Positions 25,666 to 33,452 of a DNA stretch of 64,000 nucleotides are shown one piece after another. Position 1 is the first letter of the stretch, and each line of letters begins with the position of its first letter. The stretch comes from Planctomycetota bacterium (lineage in GTDB: Bacteria > Planctomycetota > Phycisphaerae > Phycisphaerales > UBA1924): assembly GCA_039819165.1 (NCBI GenBank), contig JBCBSM010000001.1:744001-808000 (forward strand). Direction: 5' to 3'. The notes below the pieces were generated by a model, which was given only the letters and a program-made list of their open reading frames with translations, did not search any database and was not told the DNA's origin. The translations under genes and the position numbers were made by a program.

Positions 25666-27729
25666 CTATCGGCTCTGCTGGTGGAAGGCGTAATCGACCC
25701 AGGCGTCGATCTTGGCCGACTCCTCGCGGATCAGCTGCCACCGCCGCGTGGCCGCCCGCTGGGCGAGCACCACGAGCAACCTCGCCAGCGGTGACCGCAG
25801 CGGCTCGGGGCAAGCCCTCGCCAGCCAGCGGAGGGGCGGCGGTCCGTAGCGGCGGACCATCTCGTCGTCCAGGGCCACGTAGGCCCTCGCCTCGCCCGGA
25901 TCGCCCTGGCGTCCGCTGCGGCCGAAGAGCTGGCGATCGACGCGGCGCTCGTGGTGGCGGTCGGTGGCCAGCACGAGCAGGCCGCCGGCGTCCCGCGCCG
26001 CGCCGTCGATCTTGATGTCGGTGCCGCGGCCGGCCATGTTGGTGGCAACGGTGATCGCACCCGCCTCGCCCGCCTGCTCGATGATGGACGCCTCCGCCGC
26101 CTCGTGCCGCGCATTCAGCACTCGGCACGACAGCCCGCGGTCGCGGAGCAGCGTGGCGACCCGCTCCGAATCGCGGATCGATCGCGTGCCCACCAGCACC
26201 GGCTGGCCGGCCGCGTGGGCGCGCTGGGCGTCGCTCGCAATGGTCTCGAACTTGTGCGCCCCGCCGGAGGATACGCGATCCGGCCGCTCCTTGCGGATCA
26301 CCGGCCGGTGCGTGGGCACGCGGACGACCCGGACGCCGTAGGTCCGCCATAGCTCGGGCGCGACCTCCCACGCCGTCCCGCTCATGCCGCTGAGCATCCG
26401 ATAGCGGCCGAAGTACCGCTGGTAGCTAACGCGGGCGGCGGTGTGTCGCTGCTCGGTGGGCTCGAGGCCCTCCTTCGCCTCGATCGCCTGGTGCAAGCCG
26501 AGCTGCCACTGGCGGCCCTCCAGCACGCGGCCGGTCGATCGATCGACGATCGCGATCTCTCGCTGTGCCTCGCCCGCGTCGTCGGCCTTCTCGCGGACCA
26601 TGTAGTCGTCGTCGCGGGCGTAGAGCTCAACGGCCGTGAGCGCCTGGTTGACGAGCTCCTCGCGGCGCCTGGGCCCGGACCAGAAGGGCGGCAATCGCTC
26701 GGCCAGCTCGGCCAGCCGCTCGCGGCCGGCGCGAGTGAAGTGCACCTTGTGCATCCGCTTGTCGACGCGGTAGTCCCGGCCGCGTTCGAGGGCCCGCGCG
26801 AGCTCGACGCCGACGCGGTAGTGGTCGTGGGCGGCCTCGCCGTGGCCGCCCGGTGCCGGCAGAGAGATGATCGCGGGCGTCGCGGCCTCGTCGATCAGCA
26901 CGCTGTCGGCCTCGTCGACGATCGCCACGTGCAGCCCCCGCTGCACCACGGCGCTCGGCCACCGGCTGCGCTGCGGGTCGTCCTCTTCGGGGAAGAGGTC
27001 GTCCAGCACCGAGGTGGTCACGCTCGGAGCCAGCGGCGAGGAGAGGCGATCCCGCAGGAAGTCGAAGATGAACTGCTTGTCGGCCCCGTAGGTGACGTCC
27101 GCGTCGTAGGCCGAGCGGCGTTCGGGCTTCTTCAGCGATTCGCCCAGCACGCCCACCCGCAGCCCTAGCCGTCGATAGACGGGGCCGCAGATCTCCGCGT
27201 CGCGCTTGGCCAGGTAGTCGTTGACCGTGGCAACGTGCACGCCGCGTCCGGTCCATCCCGCCAGCGCCGCCGGCAGGATGGCGGTCACCGTCTTGCCCTC
27301 GCCGGTGGCCATCTCGGCGATGGCGCCCTGCGAGAGCACGAGCGCCCCGGTCACCTGCTCGGGATACAGCGTGAGCCCTAGGCATCGCCGCACCGCCTCG
27401 ACCGCGATGGCGAATGCGGCGTGCACGCCGTCCGTGCCGGGTGCGAGCGCAGGCAGCCCGCGCACGGTTGCACGCATCTCCTCGATCTCGCGGTCGAACG
27501 CGGCCTCGGAGTGGTCCCGCAGCGCGCGGGCGGCCGCCAAGATGGCCGCGGCCCGCTGCGCCTCGCTCCGCGACGACCGCCTCCGGATCGCCCGGCCCTG
27601 CAAACCGGCCGCGACGCGATCGAGCCCCTTCAGCGGCTCCTCGGAGGCGTCACGAAGCGCGAGGGCCGACCACAGCCGCTCGCTGGCGGCGACTTGCGGG
27701 GCCCGAGCTGGCACGGTTGGTGTGCGCAC
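25666..27729 (-). CDS. Short SecA-like translocase ATPase
   Basis: 687 residues (GTG 27729), against about 850-950 for SecA. DEAD motor: GAIAEMATGEGKT (Walker A, residues 141-147), VATVNDYLAKRDAE, ADVTYGADKQFIFDFLRD, VDEADSVLIDEAATP (Walker B 272-275), the preprotein-crosslinking region IVDRSTGRVLEGRQW with GLHQAIEAKEGLEP, and in motor 2 NMAGRGTDIKI and FGRSGRQGDPGEARAY. After motor 2 only about 60 residues remain, so the helical scaffold/wing region is shortened and the C-terminal zinc motif that binds SecB is absent. It is therefore an accessory ATPase and not the housekeeping SecA. It lies 21 bases after the M50/HlyD gene in one operon, which implies joint function in moving a substrate across the membrane. 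Confidence 0.88.
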   Translation of the reverse strand: MRTPTVPARAPQVAASERLWSALALRDASEEPLKGLDRVAAGLQGRAIRRRSSRSEAQRAAAILAAARALRDHSEAAFDREIEEMRATVRGLPALAPGTDGVHAAFAIAVEAVRRCLGLTLYPEQVTGALVLSQGAIAEMATGEGKTVTAILPAALAGWTGRGVHVATVNDYLAKRDAEICGPVYRRLGLRVGVLGESLKKPERRSAYDADVTYGADKQFIFDFLRDRLSSPLAPSVTTSVLDDLFPEEDDPQRSRWPSAVVQRGLHVAIVDEADSVLIDEAATPAIISLPAPGGHGEAAHDHYRVGVELARALERGRDYRVDKRMHKVHFTRAGRERLAELAERLPPFWSGPRRREELVNQALTAVELYARDDDYMVREKADDAGEAQREIAIVDRSTGRVLEGRQWQLGLHQAIEAKEGLEPTEQRHTAARVSYQRYFGRYRMLSGMSGTAWEVAPELWRTYGVRVVRVPTHRPVIRKERPDRVSSGGAHKFETIASDAQRAHAAGQPVLVGTRSIRDSERVATLLRDRGLSCRVLNARHEAAEASIIEQAGEAGAITVATNMAGRGTDIKIDGAARDAGGLLVLATDRHHERRVDRQLFGRSGRQGDPGEARAYVALDDEMVRRYGPPPLRWLARACPEPLRSPLARLLVVLAQRAATRRWQLIREESAKIDAWVDYAFHQQSR

Positions 27730-27750
27730 GCTACGTCGCCTGTCGGATCG

Positions 27751-29949
27751 CTAGAGCCACGTCCTGCTCTCGAAGAACTGCCGCACACGCCGCCACCACT
27801 GGCGGCCCAGGGGCATCTCCGGGCCCTCCAGCCGCACCCGCGCCCGGACGCCCGCCGCGGCCGCGACCGAGGCGTCGCCCTCGAGCTTGAGATCGATCAG
27901 GAAGCTCGGTTCGAGGGCTACCAGCCCGTCGGTCACGCGGGGGTCGGTCACCACGCTGCCGCCGGCCTGCGCGGCGAGCGAATCGCTCGGTAGCGTGCGG
28001 GACGCCACCGCCGCGACGCGAACCACCGCGGCATCGAAGGTCTCCGAGGGCCGGCTGGCGAGCCGCACCTGCGCCGGGGGCGAGTCGCCCTCGCCACCGA
28101 AGACCAGCGCGTGGTCGCGATCGGGCACGAGCGCGCGGACGACGAGGTCGTCATCGCTGACGACCAGCGCCAGGGCCGTTCCGCGAGGGATGAACGCACC
28201 CACGCGGGACTCGAGGTCTGCCCGCGTCTCGGCGCTTAGCGGCGACAGCCGGCCCGACACCTCCGCAATGAGCTCCAGGTCGGCGATCCGCTGGTCGAGC
28301 GTGGCGAGCTGGTCGGCCAGCACCCGCTCGGCCCGCTCGAATTGGTCTCGCTCGGGGGACCGGGCGGTCATCGTGTTGCGCACCTGCACGCGGGCCTGCC
28401 GCAGCCGGGCGTCGAGCGCATCTCTCTGCGCGCGCAGCCGCGGGTTCTCGAGGCGGGCGATGAGCTGGCCCCGCTCGACCCGCTCGCCCGGGCGGACGAG
28501 GAACTCGCTGAGGAAGCCCTCCTCGAGCGCCCGGACGCCCGCGATGCGGACGGGCTCAACCGTCGCCGCCGCGTACGCGGGCGTGGGCACCGGGTACAGC
28601 GCCAGCGGCGCGATGAGCAGCGCGAGCCCGCCGAGCGTGACCGCCCAGGCCTTGCCGCGGCGGCCCTCGAGCTTGGGATCGCTCAGCAGGAAGCCCGCCG
28701 TCTTGAGCACGGGCCACACCATCCAGACGACGCCCGCGACCACCGCCAGCACCACGCCGAGCGTCAGGTACTGGCTGGCGATGACCAGGAGGATCGCGAA
28801 GGCGATCACGATCCGATACGGAACCGAAAGCGCGCCGTAGACGGCTAGGAGCACCGCCTCTCCCGTCGACGAATAGCTCGGCCCGCGCGACCCGCGGACG
28901 CCCAGCAGGTACCGCTGGGCGAGATGCTTGAGCATCTCCCTGGATCGCTGCGCCAGGTTGGGCGCACCGGCGACATCGCTGAGGATGTAGTACCCGTCGT
29001 AGCGGAGCAGCGGGTTGAGGTTGAACAGCAACGTGGTCACGCTCGAGACCAGCATGGTCTGGTACGCAATAGAGACCAGCAGCGGATCGCTGCCCAGCGC
29101 CCAGTAGATCGCGGCGACGGCGGCGATGACCGTCTCGGCCAGGATGCCGCCCAGCGAGACGATGACCCGCGGCGTGATGTTCGCGAACCGCCACGCGCTC
29201 GTCGCGTCGCAGTACGGCAGCGGCAACACGTAGGCGATCAGGATTAGCCCGATCTCGGTGCAGCGGCCGCCGAACGCCTTGCACGCGATCGCGTGGCCTG
29301 CCTCGTGGACCGCACGCAGCGCCATAAAGATCACGCCGAGCGTCGCGAGGGTCTGCGGGTTGAGGGCCGCGAGCTGGTTGAGCGAGTCGCCGAAGCGATC
29401 CATGCTTAGGAACACGAGCACGAGCGCCACGAGCACGAGCAGCGTCCACGCGACACCCATGGCCGGCGAGAACAACGCCCGGCACAGCCATGCGTGCCGA
29501 CGCAGCAGCGGCTCGGGGTTGATCAGCGGCACGTGCGGGAACATCCACTTGCCCGTGCGGCGCTGCAGCTTCTGGTGCTTGGCCTTGCTCAGGCGTCGGT
29601 GCAGCAGCTCGGGATCGAGCGCGCCATCGCCCGTGAGCAACCCAAAGAGCTGCAGCCGGCTGAGCAGCTCGATGACCTCCCGCTGCGTGGGGGCGGCGTC
29701 GCCCAGCTGCACGTTGCAGGCCTGCCAGGCTTCGTCGACCGTGGTGCGGCCATCGAGCATGCCCAGGAAGAAGTGGGCGCTCTCGCTGATGCGATAGAAC
29801 TGTCCGCTCGCGGGATCCTCGACGATGTACGAGACGGTCGGGCCGAAGTGCTGGCGGACAACGTCCGCGTGCACGCTCAGCCGCGGCCGCGTCTGTGCCA
29901 CGCGGTACCACAGGTCGCTGAAGGTGGTGCCGATGTCCCGCCCGCGCAC
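27751..29949 (-). CDS. PqqD-like/M50 peptidase/HlyD fusion membrane protein
   Basis: 732 residues (GTG 29949). Residues about 25-110 resemble PqqD, the winged-helix peptide-binding domain of RiPP pathways (YIVEDPASGQFYRISESAHF, GRTTVDEAW, LLSRLQLFGLL). Residues 160-440 are a polytopic site-2-protease core with HEAGH (215-219) and the second metal motif NLNPLLRYDG (Asp318), so the protease should be active. From about 465 a HlyD-type adaptor follows: a biotinyl-lipoyl segment (EGFLSEFLVRPGERVERGQLIARL), a coiled coil, and a beta-barrel part. M50-HlyD fusions occur in planctomycete and cyanobacterial export loci; substrate unknown. The gene is ten bases after the GAF-HlyD gene. Confidence 0.82.
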   Translation of the reverse strand: MRGRDIGTTFSDLWYRVAQTRPRLSVHADVVRQHFGPTVSYIVEDPASGQFYRISESAHFFLGMLDGRTTVDEAWQACNVQLGDAAPTQREVIELLSRLQLFGLLTGDGALDPELLHRRLSKAKHQKLQRRTGKWMFPHVPLINPEPLLRRHAWLCRALFSPAMGVAWTLLVLVALVLVFLSMDRFGDSLNQLAALNPQTLATLGVIFMALRAVHEAGHAIACKAFGGRCTEIGLILIAYVLPLPYCDATSAWRFANITPRVIVSLGGILAETVIAAVAAIYWALGSDPLLVSIAYQTMLVSSVTTLLFNLNPLLRYDGYYILSDVAGAPNLAQRSREMLKHLAQRYLLGVRGSRGPSYSSTGEAVLLAVYGALSVPYRIVIAFAILLVIASQYLTLGVVLAVVAGVVWMVWPVLKTAGFLLSDPKLEGRRGKAWAVTLGGLALLIAPLALYPVPTPAYAAATVEPVRIAGVRALEEGFLSEFLVRPGERVERGQLIARLENPRLRAQRDALDARLRQARVQVRNTMTARSPERDQFERAERVLADQLATLDQRIADLELIAEVSGRLSPLSAETRADLESRVGAFIPRGTALALVVSDDDLVVRALVPDRDHALVFGGEGDSPPAQVRLASRPSETFDAAVVRVAAVASRTLPSDSLAAQAGGSVVTDPRVTDGLVALEPSFLIDLKLEGDASVAAAAGVRARVRLEGPEMPLGRQWWRRVRQFFESRTWL

Positions 29950-29959
29950 GCCCGCCTCC

Positions 29960-31921
29960 CTACCACCACCAGGCCATGCGGGCCCGGTCGAGCAGGGGAT
30001 CGACGACCCGGTAGAGGATCGTGGTCCAGCCGTTGTCGATGCGGGCGCGGCCGGTCATGCCCGGGCGGAGCCACGCGGGGCGATCGCCGACGAGCTGGGC
30101 TTCCACCAAATAGACGTTGCCGCCCGCGATGGCGTCGGCCTGCGGGTTGATCCGCAGCACGCGGATCGGCAGGCGATCATCGGGCCGGGCCCGCGCCGCA
30201 AAGGTGCCGTCGGCCTCGCCCCGCTCGTCGGCGGGACGGGCCAGGATCTGCTGGACGGCGTCGACGTTGTTCTCGCCGACCTTGATGACGATCACGCTGT
30301 CGATCCCAACGATCTGGCCGAGCGGCATATCGGGCGAGATCGGGGCATTGATGAACGGCTCGAGGTCGCTGCCCGACAGCCGCCCGTCGATGGACGCGCG
30401 GATCTCCGCGCGCTCCAGCTCGCGGGCGAGGATGGCACGCTGGGGCTCCAGCTCGCGGATCCGCTGCTCGCTGACCGAGGCCGCATCGACCTCGCGGCGG
30501 GCGAGCTGGGACTCCCGCTCGGTGCGGGCGGCGGCGAGCTGGGCATCCAGGGCGGCGAGCTGCAGCTGCCGCTCGGTCGTCGCCATCCGCGCAACAACGT
30601 CGCCCTCCGACACCCGATCGCCCGGCTTGAAGCCCACCCACTCCAGGTAGCCCTGGAACGGAGCCGTGAGCGACCGCATCGCATCGGCCTTGGTCTCCGC
30701 TTCGGACGAGATCGTCGCGGGCACGGGCACGAAGGCCATGGCCGCGAACACCGCGAGCACCAGGATCCCGACCACCTTGGCGAGCGTGTGCCGCGGCCCG
30801 ACGATGGCCGACCCCAGGTCGCGGATGCGGTCCCGCACGACCCGCAGGATGCCGCGGTCCGCGAGGCGACGGGTCCACACGGCCGGCCCGATGAACTCGG
30901 CCACCAGCCTCATGAGCGGGATGGAGCCGGGCGGGAAGGGATCGTCGGCGGCTCGCTCGAGCACGGCGACGCCCACCAGGTCGCCGTCCACGCGGAGCGG
31001 CAGCGAGAGGATGGCGGAGGGCCCGAAGCCCTGGCTCAGGTCGCCGTGGGCTCGCACGACGCGGCGATCGGCGGCGGCGAGGCCCTCGGGCTGGGGGAAC
31101 ACGACCTCGATGTCCTGGTCGGCGCACTCCTCCATCGCCGCCTCGAGCGACTCGACCGCCGGGCTGCGTCGCTCGACGGTGTCCGCCCCGCTGACGGCGA
31201 CCACGCGGATGTCATGCCCCTGCACCAGGCCCACGCTGACCCGCGAGCAGGCGAACCGCCGCCGCAGCTCGTCGCAGAACAGCGCGGCCATGGCGGGCGC
31301 GGCCGGTCCCCGCTGGGCGGCATCGAGCAGCTCGAGCGTCTCGCGGAGCTTGGCGGCACGCTCGGCCTCGGCCAGGCACCGCTGGGACCACAGGAAGGCC
31401 TCGAAGCCGTCGGCGGCGAGCCGCAGCGACGTGCGCGCGAGCCCGCTCGAATCCCGCCGGGCCAGCGGCACGAGCAGCACGCAGGCGCCCTCGGTCCGGC
31501 CGTTGGCAACCAGCGGCACGCCGAGCGCCTCGTGCGTGGCCGCCGAGTCGTACATCAGCCCGTCGGCGGCAACGAGCCGTTCCGACACCACGCCGGACTC
31601 GTCGGACTCCATCGCCCGCTCGGCCACGCGGGCTAAGCGGGCGAGCATGCCGGGGTCGTTGCGCACGCGCTGTGCGAGCTGCTGCGCGCCGGGCCGCTCG
31701 TGCATGGCCGCCAGCCCGCCCTCGCGATCCGAGCCGCCGCCGATGTAGGCCGCGCCGAGGTCGGCGTTGGCCAGCTCGCTCATGCGATCGAGCAGGTTCG
31801 CGAGGAAGCGCGCAATGGCGTCGGCGCCCACCGCCCTCTCCGGCAGCCCGCCCGTCGCGGCTGGTGTGGCCGGCTGGGCGGCGTCGGAGCGAGACGTGGA
31901 GGCGGACGTGTGTGGACTCAT
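29960..31921 (-). CDS. GAF domain-HlyD fusion membrane adaptor
   Basis: 653 residues from ATG 31921; a TTG at 31930 is also in frame. Residues about 35-190 and 200-350 look like two GAF-type sensor domains (the second with LFCDELRRRFACSRVSVGLV and SLPLRVDGDLVGVAVLER). A single membrane helix (VVGILVLAVFAAMAFVPVP) near 390-410 is followed by a HlyD-like periplasmic part: FQGYLEWVGFKPGDRVSEGDVVARM, a coiled coil of about 80 residues, then GRLSGSDLEPFINAPI and VEAQLVGDRPAWLRPGMTG. Cytoplasmic ligand sensing could thus be linked to an envelope export channel. No outer membrane TolC-type gene is nearby. Confidence 0.78.
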   Translation of the reverse strand: MSPHTSASTSRSDAAQPATPAATGGLPERAVGADAIARFLANLLDRMSELANADLGAAYIGGGSDREGGLAAMHERPGAQQLAQRVRNDPGMLARLARVAERAMESDESGVVSERLVAADGLMYDSAATHEALGVPLVANGRTEGACVLLVPLARRDSSGLARTSLRLAADGFEAFLWSQRCLAEAERAAKLRETLELLDAAQRGPAAPAMAALFCDELRRRFACSRVSVGLVQGHDIRVVAVSGADTVERRSPAVESLEAAMEECADQDIEVVFPQPEGLAAADRRVVRAHGDLSQGFGPSAILSLPLRVDGDLVGVAVLERAADDPFPPGSIPLMRLVAEFIGPAVWTRRLADRGILRVVRDRIRDLGSAIVGPRHTLAKVVGILVLAVFAAMAFVPVPATISSEAETKADAMRSLTAPFQGYLEWVGFKPGDRVSEGDVVARMATTERQLQLAALDAQLAAARTERESQLARREVDAASVSEQRIRELEPQRAILARELERAEIRASIDGRLSGSDLEPFINAPISPDMPLGQIVGIDSVIVIKVGENNVDAVQQILARPADERGEADGTFAARARPDDRLPIRVLRINPQADAIAGGNVYLVEAQLVGDRPAWLRPGMTGRARIDNGWTTILYRVVDPLLDRARMAWWW

Positions 31922-31979
31922 GGCGATCAAGGGATGGGGCCGGGATGCCGGCCCGGGGCAACTTTGCTAGTAGGTGCTG

Positions 31980-32312
31980 CTACTCGGTGAGCTTGGGGCC
32001 GTCCTCGGCGGCGGGGCCGGCCTGGGGGCGCTGCAGCTGGATCTCGCCGTTGCGCTCCTCGTACTGGCGGACGAGCTGGCCCATGGAGATCGCCAGTCGC
32101 TTGGCGCCCGCCCAGTTCGTAATGACGCGGCTTCCGATGGAGAAGTTGAGCACCGGCTGGTTGTCGGGCCCCTGCATCGGGATGTTCAAGCCGAAGTCGA
32201 GCACGACCTCGTCGTTGGTCGTCGAGCTGCGGATGGTGTTCGCGTAGGTCGTGTGCATCTTCGACTCATCGATGCGGAGCTGGACCTGTTGCTGGGGCTG
32301 GTTCTCGGCCAT
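31980..32312 (-). CDS. DUF3467 protein
   Basis: 110 residues from ATG 32312. The pattern after a Gln-rich start (VQLRIDESKMHTTYANTI) with DEVVLDFGLNIP, VLNFSIGSRVITNWAGAKRLA and LVRQYEERNG is that of DUF3467, small soluble proteins of unknown role common in planctomycetes. It appears to open the export operon: the GAF-HlyD gene starts 58 bases downstream on the same strand. AAAGGA lies about 13 bases upstream of the start. Confidence 0.82.
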   Translation of the reverse strand: MAENQPQQQVQLRIDESKMHTTYANTIRSSTTNDEVVLDFGLNIPMQGPDNQPVLNFSIGSRVITNWAGAKRLAISMGQLVRQYEERNGEIQLQRPQAGPAAEDGPKLTE

Positions 32313-32691
32313 CGGTAGACCCGATCCTTTCTGCGTTACGAATCTGAACGCGGTGGTGCGAACTCGCGGCGGGGGTGCTTTATGCCGGAGGGCCCGCATC
32401 CGCGGGCGGTGGGCCTAGGCGAGCCGCGTCCTGGTCCCGCCCGACCACCGGGCTGGGGCGGCAGTGTATTGGCTCCGGCGTGCGGCGTCTGCCCGCGGGG
32501 TTCGGCCCTCGCGTGGGGGCGGGCCGCCCTCGGATCGGGCGCCGCCGCGGGGCCTCGGCGTGGCCTGCACGCGCAAGCTCGTTCGCAACGCGGTCGCACC
32601 CGGTTGCACTCGCCCCCGCGGGACCGATATCCTCCTTCGAATTTCCGCCGATTCGGCCGTCTGGCCCGCGCGGCGGCGAGAGGAGGCCCCC
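32313..32691. other. Divergent promoter region between DUF3467 and haaO
   Basis: 379 bases with no gene recognised. It holds the putative haaO promoter and presumably the start of the export operon, for which no clear box was found. Confidence 0.5.
32604..32633 (+). promoter_or_regulatory. Candidate sigma70 promoter of haaO
   Basis: TTGCAC (32604-32609), 18-base spacer, TATCCT (32628-32633); about 50 bases of leader before the start codon. Confidence 0.4.
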
Positions 32692-33267
32692 ATGAGCGCG
32701 TTTCCGACCATCAACCTGCGCCGCTGGGTCGACGAGCATCCCGAGGCGTTCACGCCGCCGGTGATGAACAAGCAGTTCGCCCACGAATCAGAGAACGCGA
32801 TCATCTTCGTTTCGGTGGGCCCCAACACCCGCAACGACTACCACGTCAACCCGACCGAGGAGCTGTTCTACCAGCTCAAGGGCGACATCGCCGTGCGGGT
32901 GCGGCCGCTCGATGGCAGCCCGGCGCAGGACGTCGTGATCCGTGAGGGCGAGATGTTCCTGCTGCCCAGCTGGGTGCCCCACCGCCCGCAGCGGCCGGCC
33001 GACACCATCGGGCTCATCGTCGAGTTTCCGCGCGGCGTCGACGAGCACGGCAACCCACAGAAAGACCGCCTGCAGTGGTATTGCCCGAAGAACGATGAGC
33101 TCGTGCACGAGGCCCAGTTCGAACTCGAGCACATCGACCGCGACCTGCACAAGATCATGGACGACTTCTGGAACGGACCCGAGGAGACACGGACCTGCAA
33201 GAGCTGCGGCACCGTCATCCAGCGAGCCGGCTCGTTCGATCTGGAGAAGGACGCGCTGCCGAGCTAG
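32692..33267 (+). CDS. haaO: 3-Hydroxyanthranilate 3,4-dioxygenase
   Basis: 191 residues with GAGAGGAGG before ATG 32692. It opens the ring of 3-hydroxyanthranilate, the step of the kynurenine pathway that leads to quinolinate and NAD. Iron ligands of the cupin are visible in NDYHVNPTEELFYQLKGD (His, Glu) and SWVPHRPQRP (His). The bacterial form's extra rubredoxin-like metal site is only half complete in what I can see: TCKSCGTVIQ near the C-terminus provides two Cys and WYCPKN one. No other kynurenine pathway genes are in the window. Confidence 0.92.
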   Translation: MSAFPTINLRRWVDEHPEAFTPPVMNKQFAHESENAIIFVSVGPNTRNDYHVNPTEELFYQLKGDIAVRVRPLDGSPAQDVVIREGEMFLLPSWVPHRPQRPADTIGLIVEFPRGVDEHGNPQKDRLQWYCPKNDELVHEAQFELEHIDRDLHKIMDDFWNGPEETRTCKSCGTVIQRAGSFDLEKDALPS

Positions 33268-33292
33268 CGGCTCGCTCGCGGCGCACCTCGAA

Positions 33293-33366
<74 letters not shown>

Positions 33367-33374
33367 AGGGCACA

Positions 33375-33380
33375 ACTGTA
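33375..33380 (-). promoter_or_regulatory. -10 box (TACAGT) of tRNA-Pro
   Basis: Eight bases before the tRNA on the minus strand; no clear -35. Confidence 0.4.
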
Positions 33381-33452
33381 GTCGGTGCATGCCGCGGCGG
33401 CGGACGGCCCCAGGCAGCGCCACAGTGCTTCAAACACACGGCAGAGCCAGGG

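Noticed and set aside
25666-27729. Housekeeping SecA
   Set aside because: Too short, no C-terminal zinc motif, and placed in an operon with M50/HlyD proteins.
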